From Oceanihabitans iliipiscarium (GTDB lineage Bacteria > Bacteroidota > Bacteroidia > Flavobacteriales > Flavobacteriaceae): a stretch of DNA of 64,000 bases. Below the pieces are notes generated by a model that searched no databases, had not been told where the DNA came from, and was given only the letters and a program-made list of their open reading frames with translations. Location of the stretch: positions 62,001-126,000 of the forward strand of contig NZ_JBHUOV010000002.1 in NCBI RefSeq assembly GCF_042686125.1. The letters run 5' to 3'. This document shows positions 6,750 to 16,816 of the stretch, in pieces (positions within the stretch are counted from its first letter, which is position 1; every line of letters starts with the position of its first letter). The translations under genes and the position numbers were made by a program.

Positions 6750-9710
6750 ATGCGTCAATTCTATTTACTACTTACATTAAGTTTATTTTCATTTTTTAAT
6801 TGTTCTGCTCAAGAGGATAACCCTCTTGTCAAAAAAGATGCTGTCGGTCAAAACAAATGGGTTGATAGTGTGTATAATAGCATGAATTTAAATGAAAAAA
6901 TCGGTCAACTTTTTATGGTTCAAGTCTTTTCGAACCAAGACATCAAGTCAAAAAATAAAATTGTCAAACTCATTAAAGAGCAACATATTGGAGGTTTAAT
7001 CTATTCCAATGGTGGACCAGTAAGACAAGCGAAATTAAATAATGAATTACAAGCAGCTTCAAAAATTCCATTATTGGTAGGTATGGATGCTGAATGGGGT
7101 TTAAGTATGCGACTGGATTCTACTTATGCCTTTCCGTGGAATATGACGCTTGGCGCTATAAAAAATAATGAATTGGTTGAAAAAGCTGGAAGACAAATAG
7201 GAGAACATTGTAAGCGCTTAGGGGTTCATTTTAATTTTGCTCCTGTAGTAGATATTAATACCAATCCTAAAAACCCAATTATTGGTAATCGCTCTTTTGG
7301 TGAAGATCGAGATAATGTAACCGAAAAAGCACTGGCCTTTATGAAAGGCATGCAAAGCGCTGGAGTCTTAGCCAATGCTAAACACTTCCCTGGTCATGGT
7401 GATACAGATGCAGATTCGCATAAAACCTTACCAACCATTTCATTTGATAAAGCACGTATCGATTCCGTAGAATTATATCCTTATAGACGATTAATAAAAG
7501 AAGGTCTATCAAGCGTCATGGTGGCACATTTAAATGTACCTAGTTTAGAAGCTCGCAGTGGCTTTCCTTCTTCTTTATCAAAACATATTGTGACAGATAT
7601 TTTAAAAGAACGCTTAGGCTTTAAAGGCTTAATATTCACTGATGCACTAACAATGAAAGGTGCTGCCGATTTTATAGAAAAATCCATCGATGGAACTACC
7701 AATAAAAAAATTATTACTGGAGGAGAAATAGACCTTGCAGCATTTTTAGCTGGAAACGATGTAATGTTAATGTCTGAAGCTCCAGAAAAAGCAATCGCTA
7801 AATTCGTGGATGCATACAATACTGAAGTGATTACAGAAGAACGTTTAGCACATTCTGTTAAAAAAATATTACAAGCTAAATATAAAGTCGGATTAAATCA
7901 TTACAAACCTATTGGCACACATAATTTAGTAGAAGATTTAAATAGAATTAAAGATGATGCTTTATATGAAGAACTCTTAGAAAATGCAATTACAGTTGCT
8001 AAAAACAAACCTGGCTTGCTGCCATTACGAAAATTAGAAACTAAGAGTATTGCCTATGTTAAATTAGGAGATGATGAGGGCTCAGATTTTTTAAGTGAGC
8101 TTCAGAAATATACACGTGTTCATGAGATTAAAGCTGAAAAACTTGACGAACTACTCAATAAATTAAAACCGTATAATACAGTCATTGTTGGTTTGCATCG
8201 TTCCAATGCTAATCCATGGAAAAGTTATAAGTTCACAGATAAAGAGTTGGTATGGTTATATGAAATTGCCAGAACAAATACTGTGATTTTAGACCTGTTT
8301 GTAAAGCCTTATGCCCTTTTAGATTTAAATACAGTAACCAACATTGAAGGAATCGTGGTGAGTTATCAAAACAGTCCTATCGCTCAGCAAAAATCAGCAC
8401 AACTCATATTTGGAGCAATTGCAGCAAAAGGCTCTTTACCTGTTTCTGCAGGAGAACATTTTAGTGTTGGTCAAGGTGAAATCTACAATCCAATAAACAG
8501 ATTAGCATACACGATTCCTGAGCGAGTTGGTATGAGTTCATCTCAATTGAATAAAATTGACTCTATTGCAAATCATGCCGTAAATTCAGGAATGACGCCT
8601 GGAATTCAATTATTGGTAGCGCGACATGGTAAGGTGATATACAATAAAAATTTTGGTAAACATACCTACGATAAAAATGCAGAAAGTGTTAAGTTTAATG
8701 ATATTTATGATGTAGCGTCTCTCACTAAAATTTTAGCAACATTACCTTTATTAATGGAACTTGAAGAACAAGGAATCCTGTCATTAGATAGTAAGCTTTC
8801 TAAATTAATTCCAGAATATAAAGGCACGAATAAAGAAAATATCACAATCAAACAAATGTTGTCTCATTATGCAAGGTTAAAACCTTGGATTCCGTTTTAT
8901 TATGCCACTTTAGATTCAATAACCAAACATCCTGATCCAAAATATTACAGAAAAAAATTCGATAAAACATTTAGTGTTAAGGTTGCTGATGAATTGTATA
9001 TGCGAAAAGATTATAAAGATTCAATTCAAGGTATAATTAAAGATACCGATTTACTATCTAGTCTGCGCTATCGCTATAGTGATTTACCATATTATATTCT
9101 AAAGAAATTTATTGAGAAACATTACGACAAACCTTTAGATGAATTAACAAAAGATCATTTTTATGAATCTTTAGGTGCCAATCATACTATGTATAACCCT
9201 AATAATAAAGTCAGTAATAAGAATATTGTCCCTACTGAAGAAGACGATTATTTTAGATATCAAAAAATTCATGGGTATGTTCATGATATGGGAGCTGCAA
9301 TGCAAGGTGGAGTAGGTGGACATGCTGGTGTTTTTAGTAATGCAAACGACGTCGCTAAAATCATGCAAATGTACTTGCAAAAAGGCTATTATGGAGGCAA
9401 ACGTTATTTTAAACCTGAAACTTTAGATAAGTTTAATAAATGCTATTATTGCGATAAAGATAACCGACGCGGAATAGGATTTGACAAGCCTCAATTAGGA
9501 GATTCAGGTCCAACTTGTGGTTGTATCTCAATGACTAGTTTTGGACATTCTGGGTTTACAGGAACCTATGCTTGGGCAGACCCTGAAGAAGAAATTGTAT
9601 ATATATTTTTAGCAAATAGAACCTATCCTAAAGCAGGTAAAAATTTATTATTAAGAGAAAATATTAGAACCAATATTCAAGAGGCTATTTATGAAGCCAT
9701 TATAGAATAG
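6750..9710 (+). CDS. GH3 beta-N-acetylhexosaminidase fused to a beta-lactamase-family serine hydrolase
   Basis: This is a 986-aa exported protein (hydrophobic start, ...FFNCSAQ). Residues about 40-380 are a glycoside hydrolase family 3 domain with the NagZ-type signature KHFPGHGDTDADSH (211-224) and the nucleophile Asp298 in FTDALTMKGA. After a GH3 C-terminal-like region (380-580) comes a serine hydrolase domain with S657-L-T-K, a YSD motif (about 778) and HSGFTG (about 933). Such fusions are known in Bacteroidota and suit cell-wall fragment trimming: removal of GlcNAc plus a peptide or ester bond activity. Substrates are inferred. bshA follows after 16 bp. Confidence 0.9.
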   Translation: MRQFYLLLTLSLFSFFNCSAQEDNPLVKKDAVGQNKWVDSVYNSMNLNEKIGQLFMVQVFSNQDIKSKNKIVKLIKEQHIGGLIYSNGGPVRQAKLNNELQAASKIPLLVGMDAEWGLSMRLDSTYAFPWNMTLGAIKNNELVEKAGRQIGEHCKRLGVHFNFAPVVDINTNPKNPIIGNRSFGEDRDNVTEKALAFMKGMQSAGVLANAKHFPGHGDTDADSHKTLPTISFDKARIDSVELYPYRRLIKEGLSSVMVAHLNVPSLEARSGFPSSLSKHIVTDILKERLGFKGLIFTDALTMKGAADFIEKSIDGTTNKKIITGGEIDLAAFLAGNDVMLMSEAPEKAIAKFVDAYNTEVITEERLAHSVKKILQAKYKVGLNHYKPIGTHNLVEDLNRIKDDALYEELLENAITVAKNKPGLLPLRKLETKSIAYVKLGDDEGSDFLSELQKYTRVHEIKAEKLDELLNKLKPYNTVIVGLHRSNANPWKSYKFTDKELVWLYEIARTNTVILDLFVKPYALLDLNTVTNIEGIVVSYQNSPIAQQKSAQLIFGAIAAKGSLPVSAGEHFSVGQGEIYNPINRLAYTIPERVGMSSSQLNKIDSIANHAVNSGMTPGIQLLVARHGKVIYNKNFGKHTYDKNAESVKFNDIYDVASLTKILATLPLLMELEEQGILSLDSKLSKLIPEYKGTNKENITIKQMLSHYARLKPWIPFYYATLDSITKHPDPKYYRKKFDKTFSVKVADELYMRKDYKDSIQGIIKDTDLLSSLRYRYSDLPYYILKKFIEKHYDKPLDELTKDHFYESLGANHTMYNPNNKVSNKNIVPTEEDDYFRYQKIHGYVHDMGAAMQGGVGGHAGVFSNANDVAKIMQMYLQKGYYGGKRYFKPETLDKFNKCYYCDKDNRRGIGFDKPQLGDSGPTCGCISMTSFGHSGFTGTYAWADPEEEIVYIFLANRTYPKAGKNLLLRENIRTNIQEAIYEAIIE

Positions 9711-9726
9711 ATACATTTAAGAATAT

Positions 9727-10872
9727 ATGAAAATAGGAATAGTATGTTATCCTACATTTGGAGGAAGTGGAGTTGTTGCTACAGAGCTTGGTATTGAGTT
9801 GTCTAAACGTGGACATGAGATTCATTTTATAACATATAATCAACCTGTAAGATTAGAACAATTAAGCAATAATGTGCATTATCACGAGGTAAATGTCCCT
9901 GAATATCCACTATTTCATTACCAACCTTATGAGCTGGCTTTATCTAGTAAATTGGTAGATATGGTTAAGCTTCATAACATTGAAATTTTGCATGTTCATT
10001 ATGCGATTCCTCATGCTTATGCTGCATACATGGCACAGAAAATGCTTCGAGAAGAAAGTATATATATTCCTATTGTAACAACTCTGCATGGCACAGATAT
10101 TACACTTGTAGGTTCCCATCCTTTTTATAAACCTGCTGTAACATTTAGCATCAATAAATCTGATGCCGTTACTGCGGTTTCACAAAGCTTAAAAGATGAC
10201 ACTATGCGATTGTTTGATATTAAAAATGAAATCCATGTCGTCACCAACTTTATCGATATTAATAAATATAATTTTCATTTTACGGACTGCCAACGTGATA
10301 TGATGGCTCATGAAAATGAAAAAATTATAACTCATATCAGTAACTTCAGACCTGTAAAGCGTATTGAAGATGTTATTAATGTATTCTATAATGTTCAAAA
10401 AGAAATCCCTGCAAAGCTAATGATGGTTGGAGAAGGCCCTGAAAAAGAAAAAGCAGAACAACTTTGTGAAAAACTTGATATTTTAGAAAAAGTAATCTTC
10501 TTTGGAAGAAGTCATGAAATAGATAAAATTTTGTGCTTTAGTGATTTATTCCTGCTACCAAGTGAGACAGAAAGTTTTGGTCTTGCTGCTTTAGAAGCAA
10601 TGGCTTCAGGAGTGCCTGTAATCTCTAGCAATACTGGAGGAATACCAGAAGTCAATAAACAAGGTGTAACAGGGTTTTTAAGTCATGTTGGTGATATCGA
10701 TGACATGTCTAAAAATGCCATTCATATTTTAAGCAATCAGGAGCGTTTAAAAACCTTTAAACAAAATGCCAAAGTTGAAGCGGCAAAATTTGATATTCAT
10801 AACATTGTTCCGCAATATGAAACTATATACGAGAATACTCTAAAAATGTGTTTGTTTACACAAAAGCTATAA
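9727..10872 (+). CDS. bshA: N-acetyl-alpha-D-glucosaminyl L-malate synthase
   Basis: This GT4 glycosyltransferase of 381 aa makes GlcNAc-malate from UDP-GlcNAc and L-malate, the first step of bacillithiol synthesis. The start MKIGIVCYPTFGGSGVVATE and the segment HVHYAIPHAYAAYMA are characteristic of BshA. The C-terminal nucleotide-sugar site shows LLPSETESFGLAALEAMASG. The gene ends at a strong hairpin terminator and is probably cotranscribed with the GH3 fusion gene. It implies that the organism uses bacillithiol as a low-molecular-weight thiol. Confidence 0.93.
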   Translation: MKIGIVCYPTFGGSGVVATELGIELSKRGHEIHFITYNQPVRLEQLSNNVHYHEVNVPEYPLFHYQPYELALSSKLVDMVKLHNIEILHVHYAIPHAYAAYMAQKMLREESIYIPIVTTLHGTDITLVGSHPFYKPAVTFSINKSDAVTAVSQSLKDDTMRLFDIKNEIHVVTNFIDINKYNFHFTDCQRDMMAHENEKIITHISNFRPVKRIEDVINVFYNVQKEIPAKLMMVGEGPEKEKAEQLCEKLDILEKVIFFGRSHEIDKILCFSDLFLLPSETESFGLAALEAMASGVPVISSNTGGIPEVNKQGVTGFLSHVGDIDDMSKNAIHILSNQERLKTFKQNAKVEAAKFDIHNIVPQYETIYENTLKMCLFTQKL

Positions 10873-10879
10873 ACATATT

Positions 10880-10906
10880 AAAGCCACTTTTAAATAAAGT
10901 GGCTTT
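10880..10906. terminator. Bidirectional terminator between bshA and the barrel gene
   Basis: A perfect 11-bp stem AAAGCCACTTT / AAAGTGGCTTT with loop TAAAT lies between converging genes, with T-rich ends in both directions. Confidence 0.8.
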
Positions 10907-10931
10907 ATAATATTTTAAAATAGTTCTTCGA

Positions 10932-11426
10932 TTAAAACGTGTAACGAACACCAACACCAACATCAAAGTCTAGATTGTCATTATCGTAAACATCATCACC
11001 AAAACCTAATTCAGGTCTGATATCTAAGGATAATAACAAAGGAAAATCAAAATGATACTCAACACCAATGTCTCCAGCAATAAATCCAAAAGTATCAGTA
11101 ACATTATCATTAGTGCCTCGAATATCTATCGTAACTGAGCTTAAGCCTCCTCCAGCTCCAAAATACCAATTGAAATCATTAACCAATGGCTTAATCCATT
11201 GAAATAAGGCAACACCTTTAACGCCTCTAAGGTTTCTTCCATTTCGCCATCCCAAATCAAATTCTAAGCGATTATGCTCTAAAATGGCACGTTGATACGA
11301 TACAGAAGCTCCAAAGCCTTCGCTATCTCCTAAGCGTAAGCCAATAGCATTAGGTGCAATTTCTTGAGCTTTTATTATCCCAAAGCTTCCCATAAACACA
11401 ACAATGACTAAAACTAATTTTTTCAT
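10932..11426 (-). CDS. Small outer-membrane beta-barrel protein
   Basis: This is a 164-aa protein with signal peptide MKKLVLVIVVFMGSFGIIKA followed by alternating strands, for example GLRLGDSEGFGASVSYQRAI and EHNRLEFDLGWRNGRN. It ends in an aromatic residue (VGVGVRYTF), as outer-membrane barrels do. It is transcribed alone and faces bshA across a shared terminator. No specific function can be given. Confidence 0.75.
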   Translation of the reverse strand: MKKLVLVIVVFMGSFGIIKAQEIAPNAIGLRLGDSEGFGASVSYQRAILEHNRLEFDLGWRNGRNLRGVKGVALFQWIKPLVNDFNWYFGAGGGLSSVTIDIRGTNDNVTDTFGFIAGDIGVEYHFDFPLLLSLDIRPELGFGDDVYDNDNLDFDVGVGVRYTF

Positions 11427-11562
11427 AAACTTTAATTTTTATAATTAATACGGATTTATAAATGACTTAAACATTTTTATTTCACATTCATTTACAAAAA
11501 CAACGCCAAAAATCAATTTATATTAGATTTCTTTTTAGTTTTATAATGACTTTTCATTTTTT

Positions 11563-14484
11563 ATGGATATACACTCAAAATTGAATGTTTTAAATTCTCA
11601 ACTGACAGGAGAACTACATTTTGATAGCTTAATGCGTACTATTTATGCCACTGATGCTTCTGTGTATCGAACTCTACCATTGGCAGTTGCTTTTCCTAAA
11701 AATGAAAACGATATTAAACGCCTTATTGATTTTGCACGAACTCATAAAACCTCTCTAATTCCTAGAACTGCTGGAACTTCATTAGCTGGACAATGTGTTG
11801 GGCATGGTATTGTAGTTGATGTCTCAAAGCATTTCACAAAAATTTTAGACGTTAACGAATCGCAACAAACAGTTAGAGTACAACCTGGTGTTATTCGTGA
11901 CGAGCTTAATAATTTCTTAAAACCTTTCGGATTGTTCTTCGGTCCTAATACATCCACTTCAAATCGCTGTATGATAGGAGGTATGGTTGGTAATAATTCT
12001 TCTGGAACTACCTCAATTCAGTATGGTGTAACTAGAGATAAGGTTGTTGAATTGCAAACCATATTAAGTGATGGTACTTCGGTTGCTTTTGGTGAATTGA
12101 CTCCAGATGCCTTTAAAATTAAAGCAGAATTACAAACGCTTGAAGGTGATATTTATAGAACTATTTATTCTGAACTTAGTTCTGAAACGGCTCAACAGCA
12201 AATTAAATCGGAGTTCCCCAACCCAGAAATCCATCGAAGAAATACAGGATATGCTATTGATGAACTCATAAAATCTGAAGTGTTTTCTGCGTCCACAGAA
12301 AAAATTAACGTCTGTAAGTTGCTTGCAGGTAGTGAAGGGACTCTAGCATTTACAACCGAAATTACACTAAAGCTAGATCTTCTCCCTCCAAGTGAAAGCA
12401 TAATGGTAGCTGCTCATTTTAAAAGTGTTTCTGACTGCTTACAAAGCGTTCAAACAGTGATGAAACATGATTTGCATACCTGTGAAATGATGGATAAAAC
12501 CATTCTAGATCTAACCAAACATAATAAAACACAACAGGAAAACAGACAGTTTATTCAAGGTGATCCTGAAGCCATTCTTATGTGTGAAGTTAGAAGTCAC
12601 TCTTCTGATGAAGTTAAACAGAAAGCGAATCTTCTTCACAATACCATAAAAGCACAAGGATTAAGCTATGCAAATCCTTTATTACATGATGACACGATAA
12701 CTAAGGCTGTTGAATTGCGTAAAGCAGGATTGGGTTTATTAGGAAATATGATTGGCGATAAGAAAACCGTTGCTTGTATTGAAGATACTGCTGTAGCGTT
12801 ACCTGATTTAGCAAACTATATTGAAGACTTTACGGCATTGATGAAAACCTATAATCAAAATGCAGTGTATTATGCACATGCTGGTGCTGGTGAGTTGCAT
12901 TTAAGACCAATACTGAATTTAAAACAAAAAGAAGATGTTGTTTTATTTAGACAAATAACAACAGATGTTGCTAAGTTAGTAAAGAAATATAAAGGCTCAA
13001 TTAGTGGCGAGCATGGTGATGGTATTGTGCGAGCAGAATTTATTCCTTTAATGATTGGTGATGCCAATTACAAGATTTTAAAACGGATTAAAGCTGTTTT
13101 TGATGCTGACAATATCTTCAATCCTGGAAAAATTGTTGATGCATTTCCTATGGATGAAAACCTACGCTATGAAGCCGATAGAGTAGAACCCAAAGTCGAT
13201 ACGCTTTTAGATTTTTCGAAATCACAAGGCATTCTTCGTGAAGCTGAAAAATGTAATGGTTCTGGTGATTGCAGGAAACTTCCAGAGTTTGGAGGAACCA
13301 TGTGTCCGAGTTATAGAGCTACTAAAAATGAGAAAGACACAACACGTGCTAGAGCGAATGCCTTAAGAGAATTTTTAACGCATTCCGAAAAAGCTAATAA
13401 ATTTAATCATAAAGAACTTAAAGCGGTTTTCGATTTATGCTTGAGCTGTAAAGCCTGCGCAAGTGAATGTCCGAGTAGTGTCGATGTCGCAAGTTTAAAA
13501 GCGGAGTTTCAGTACCAATACCAACAAGCAAATGGAGTGGCTTTGCGAACCAAACTATTCGCTTATAATAATAAACTCAATACCATTGGTAGTCGTTTTC
13601 CTAGACTTACAAATTTTGTGTTTTCAAATCGTTTTAGCTCTGGAATTTTAAAATCTTCATTAGGTGTAGCTCAAAAAAGAAGTCTTCCTTTAATTTCAAA
13701 TAAAAGTTTAAGTAAGTATTATCTAAATTTTGAAAATCAGTCTATTAAAAATAATCACATAAAGACTGTTTATCTATTTAATGATGAGTTTACAAATCTA
13801 TTAGATACCACCATTGGAATCGATGCACTACAATTACTAACACAACTTAACTACAAGGTTAAAATGATAAATCACGAAGAATCTGGTCGTGCATTTTTAT
13901 CTAAAGGCCTTTTAAAACAAGCCAAACAATTAGCAAATAAAAACGTATCTATTTTTAAAGATTTAATTTCTGATGAAACACCACTTATTGGTATAGAACC
14001 TTCAGCAATACTCACGTTTAAAGATGAATATCTTAAACTTGCAGACGACTTACCTTCAGCAGAACACATAGCAAAACACACCTTTTTAATCGAAGAGTTT
14101 CTTCAGAAAGAAATACAATTAGGACACATCAAGGCTTCACAGTTTACGAATGAAGCCAAAACCATTAAGTTTCATGGCCATTGCCATCAAAAGGCATTAG
14201 CAAATCAATGGTCCAGTTTTGAACTCTTAAATCTACCAGAGAACTATAAAGTAACCATTATTCCTAGTGGTTGCTGTGGTATGGCAGGAAGTTTTGGTTA
14301 CGAAAAGGAGCATTATAAAGTGAGCATGCAAATAGGCGAACAGACTTTATTTCCAGCAATAAGGAAGTCGAATAAAGACGTTATCATTGCCGCAAATGGA
14401 ACGAGCTGTAGGCATCAAATAAAAGATGGAACACAACGTGAAGCATTACATCCTATAAGCATAATAAGACATGCTTTAAAATAA
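11563..14484 (+). CDS. FAD-linked dehydrogenase with Fe-S and CCG domains (YdiJ/GlcD-GlcF type)
   Basis: This 973-aa fusion has three parts. An FAD-binding PCMH/lactate-dehydrogenase-type oxidase lies at about 1-560 (PRTAGTSLAGQCVG near 64-77; GEHGDG near 485). A 4Fe-4S pair follows (CNGSGDC...MCPSY near 565-585; CLSCKACASECP near 628-639). C-terminal CCG-type Cys motifs come last (HGHCHQKAL, PSGCCGMAGSFG). The layout fits D-2-hydroxyacid dehydrogenases of the YdiJ/D-2-hydroxyglutarate class. The likely acceptor is a quinone or electron-transfer protein. It is monocistronic with a terminator directly after the stop. Confidence 0.9.
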   Translation: MDIHSKLNVLNSQLTGELHFDSLMRTIYATDASVYRTLPLAVAFPKNENDIKRLIDFARTHKTSLIPRTAGTSLAGQCVGHGIVVDVSKHFTKILDVNESQQTVRVQPGVIRDELNNFLKPFGLFFGPNTSTSNRCMIGGMVGNNSSGTTSIQYGVTRDKVVELQTILSDGTSVAFGELTPDAFKIKAELQTLEGDIYRTIYSELSSETAQQQIKSEFPNPEIHRRNTGYAIDELIKSEVFSASTEKINVCKLLAGSEGTLAFTTEITLKLDLLPPSESIMVAAHFKSVSDCLQSVQTVMKHDLHTCEMMDKTILDLTKHNKTQQENRQFIQGDPEAILMCEVRSHSSDEVKQKANLLHNTIKAQGLSYANPLLHDDTITKAVELRKAGLGLLGNMIGDKKTVACIEDTAVALPDLANYIEDFTALMKTYNQNAVYYAHAGAGELHLRPILNLKQKEDVVLFRQITTDVAKLVKKYKGSISGEHGDGIVRAEFIPLMIGDANYKILKRIKAVFDADNIFNPGKIVDAFPMDENLRYEADRVEPKVDTLLDFSKSQGILREAEKCNGSGDCRKLPEFGGTMCPSYRATKNEKDTTRARANALREFLTHSEKANKFNHKELKAVFDLCLSCKACASECPSSVDVASLKAEFQYQYQQANGVALRTKLFAYNNKLNTIGSRFPRLTNFVFSNRFSSGILKSSLGVAQKRSLPLISNKSLSKYYLNFENQSIKNNHIKTVYLFNDEFTNLLDTTIGIDALQLLTQLNYKVKMINHEESGRAFLSKGLLKQAKQLANKNVSIFKDLISDETPLIGIEPSAILTFKDEYLKLADDLPSAEHIAKHTFLIEEFLQKEIQLGHIKASQFTNEAKTIKFHGHCHQKALANQWSSFELLNLPENYKVTIIPSGCCGMAGSFGYEKEHYKVSMQIGEQTLFPAIRKSNKDVIIAANGTSCRHQIKDGTQREALHPISIIRHALK

Positions 14485-14517
14485 AAAAACGCCCTAATTA
14501 AAATTAGAGCGTTTTTC
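14484..14517 (+). terminator. Terminator after the FAD/Fe-S dehydrogenase
   Basis: An interrupted stem (AAACGC.CTAAT / ATTAG.GCGTTT) with T run GTTTTT lies directly after the stop codon. It also faces the end of the converging lipoprotein gene and may act both ways. Confidence 0.75.
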
Positions 14518-14536
14518 AAACTACTAGAGTTTTCTG

Positions 14537-15394
14537 TTATTCTACAATAAATGAATCAATTTCTTGATTATTGGTAACTGTAACTGTTGTTGGTATATCT
14601 AATACAATACCTCCAAAAGTTAATATTTCTACAAAAGTATCAGCAACAGCATAACCTTGTGTCGCATTTGCTTTTATAAGTCCAACATCTTGAGAAAAAT
14701 AATAATCAATAGACAACACATCTTGTGTGTTTAATACATCAACTTCTGTTATAGTACCTGTACCTAATATATCCATAGAGGCAATAACTGTAACCTCTAA
14801 ACTGATATTAGCTTGAATTACATTTGTATATTCTGTACCATCAACAGTTAGTGTATTACTTCCTGAATTTACATTGGTTGTACTTAATACATAGTCTATT
14901 GTTAAAGGAATTGTTGCTCCATCAAAAGGAAAATCTTGAGTAAATGTACCAGAAGTACTAGATAACTCTTCACCATTAGAAGCGTTTAAATCGTATAAAA
15001 CGAAATCTACTAATGTAATTGTCTCATCTGAAAAATCTGAAAACTCAGCTGGTAAGTCTAAAACACCATTATATAATAAAGTGCTTTCAGTTTTTCCTAG
15101 AGTCCCATTTTCTAAAAACTCACTCATTCTTCCATTTGCTGGATCTGCACCATTTGCATCTACTGTAAAGCTTGTCGCTGTCACAGAATTTACTGTTAAC
15201 AAATCTGTAGCATCAAAATCAAAAGTATCATCATCTGCATTTCTGTTTTCAACGTTGTAAATCCAAAGATCATCCATGGTTGATGGAAAATAGTTTCCAG
15301 TTGCTGGTTCTGAACTTCCACCACTATCGTCACTACTACATCCAACTAATACTAGTCCTAAAAAAAGCAGCATAATTGCTTTTAAGTTTTTCAT
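14537..15394 (-). CDS. Surface lipoprotein of unknown function
   Basis: This is a 285-aa protein with a lipoprotein signal (LVLVGCSSDDSGG; Cys19), so it is anchored in a membrane, in Bacteroidota often surface exposed. The mature part is acidic, rich in Asp, Ser and Thr, without cysteine motifs, and contains the segment YFPSTMDDLWIYNV near its start, seen in several Bacteroidota lipoproteins. No catalytic motif was found. It is transcribed alone, divergently from aroC. Confidence 0.75.
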   Translation of the reverse strand: MKNLKAIMLLFLGLVLVGCSSDDSGGSSEPATGNYFPSTMDDLWIYNVENRNADDDTFDFDATDLLTVNSVTATSFTVDANGADPANGRMSEFLENGTLGKTESTLLYNGVLDLPAEFSDFSDETITLVDFVLYDLNASNGEELSSTSGTFTQDFPFDGATIPLTIDYVLSTTNVNSGSNTLTVDGTEYTNVIQANISLEVTVIASMDILGTGTITEVDVLNTQDVLSIDYYFSQDVGLIKANATQGYAVADTFVEILTFGGIVLDIPTTVTVTNNQEIDSFIVE

Positions 15395-15620
15395 AATTAA
15401 GGTTTTAAAATTTTTTTCAAAAATATAAAAATTAATAGGACTAACAACCTTTTACTGAAGCCATTTTTTAATGGATTCGTTTCAAATCAATTTAAGCCTC
15501 AAAATTACCTGTTAAGCACTAATTGCATGCACAAAAATTAAGCATAGATGTTTTAATTTGTCTAATAATAAATTTACATTAGCGATATATTCTTAATGTA
15601 TTAGCAAAATTAATTAGTAA

Positions 15621-16682
15621 ATGGCTGGAAATTCCTTCGGAAATTGTTTTAAACTTACCACATTTGGTGAATCTCATGGTGTTGCTATTGGTGGTGTTAT
15701 TGATGGTTGTCCTGCAGGATTAACCTTAGATTTTGATGCTATACAAAGCGAATTAAACCGAAGAAAACCTGGTCAGTCTGAAATCGTCACTCAACGCAAA
15801 GAACCAGATACTGTCGAATTTCTTTCTGGAATTTTTGACAACCAAACCACTGGAACTCCTATTGGTTTTATGATTAAAAATGCCAATCAGAAGTCAAAAG
15901 ACTATTCACATATCAAAGAAGTCTATCGTCCTAGTCATGCCGATTTTACCTACGAAAAAAAGTATGGCATTCGTGATTATAGAGGTGGTGGACGAAGTTC
16001 TGCGCGTGAAACCGCTTGTCGTGTCGTAGCTGGAGCTATTGCCAAACAACTATTAAAAGACATAAAAATTAATGCTTTTACATCTTCTGTTGGAGATATT
16101 TTTATCGATAAACCATATCAGGAATTAGACTTTTCAAAAACCGAAAGTAATATTGTACGCTGTCCTGATCAGGCTTCCGCAGAAAAAATGATTGCCAAAA
16201 TAAAAGCCATTCGCAAGGAAGGCGATACCATTGGAGGTACTGTCACTTGTGTGCTAAAAAATGTCCCAATCGGTTTAGGCGAACCTGTGTTTGATAAATT
16301 ACACGCAGAATTAGGAAAAGCCATGTTGTCTATAAATGCCGTAAAAGGCTTTGAATATGGTAGCGGATTTTGTGGTGCTCGAATGAAAGGCAGCGCACAC
16401 AACGATTTATTTAATGAAGACGGAACAACTAAAACTAATCTCTCTGGAGGAATTCAAGGTGGTATTAGTAATGGAATGGACATCTATTTTCGTGTCGCTT
16501 TTAAACCTGTAGCCACAATTATGCAGAAGCAAAACACAATAAATAAAGACGGTAAAATTGTTGAAATGCAAGGCAAAGGTCGTCACGATCCTTGTGTCGT
16601 TCCTAGAGCGATTCCTATCGTGGAAGCTATGGCTGCATTGGTTTTAGCAGATTATTACTTGTTAAATAAAATGTATAATTAG
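15621..16682 (+). CDS. aroC: Chorismate synthase
   Basis: AroC converts 5-enolpyruvylshikimate-3-phosphate to chorismate using reduced FMN, the last shared step to aromatic amino acids. The 353-aa protein has the family signatures GNCFKLTTFGESHGVAIGG at the start, YRGGGRSSARETACRVVAGA (about 118-137) and RHDPCVVPRAIPIVEAMAA near the end. Length is normal. It stands alone, followed by a hairpin repeat element. Confidence 0.97.
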   Translation: MAGNSFGNCFKLTTFGESHGVAIGGVIDGCPAGLTLDFDAIQSELNRRKPGQSEIVTQRKEPDTVEFLSGIFDNQTTGTPIGFMIKNANQKSKDYSHIKEVYRPSHADFTYEKKYGIRDYRGGGRSSARETACRVVAGAIAKQLLKDIKINAFTSSVGDIFIDKPYQELDFSKTESNIVRCPDQASAEKMIAKIKAIRKEGDTIGGTVTCVLKNVPIGLGEPVFDKLHAELGKAMLSINAVKGFEYGSGFCGARMKGSAHNDLFNEDGTTKTNLSGGIQGGISNGMDIYFRVAFKPVATIMQKQNTINKDGKIVEMQGKGRHDPCVVPRAIPIVEAMAALVLADYYLLNKMYN

Positions 16683-16695
16683 AAGCTGTTTCTCG

Positions 16696-16788
16696 CTTTC
16701 GGCAGTCGCTTTTTGTTTTGTAAAGATCGTTCGACTGTGCTTAAGGTGACAAAACAAAAGAGCTTCAACAAATGCCTCAATCGAGGCT
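16696..16788. repeat. Interspersed hairpin repeat, copy 2
   Basis: The hairpin arms GCTTTTTGTTTTGT and ACAAAACAAAAGAGC pair almost perfectly. The outer segments CTTTCGGCAGTCGCTTTT and AGAGCTTCAACAAA match copy 1 at 856-987. It lies between aroC and the symporter gene. Confidence 0.65.
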
Positions 16789-16816
16789 AGACTAAACAAC
16801 TAACGATAAAGAACAA

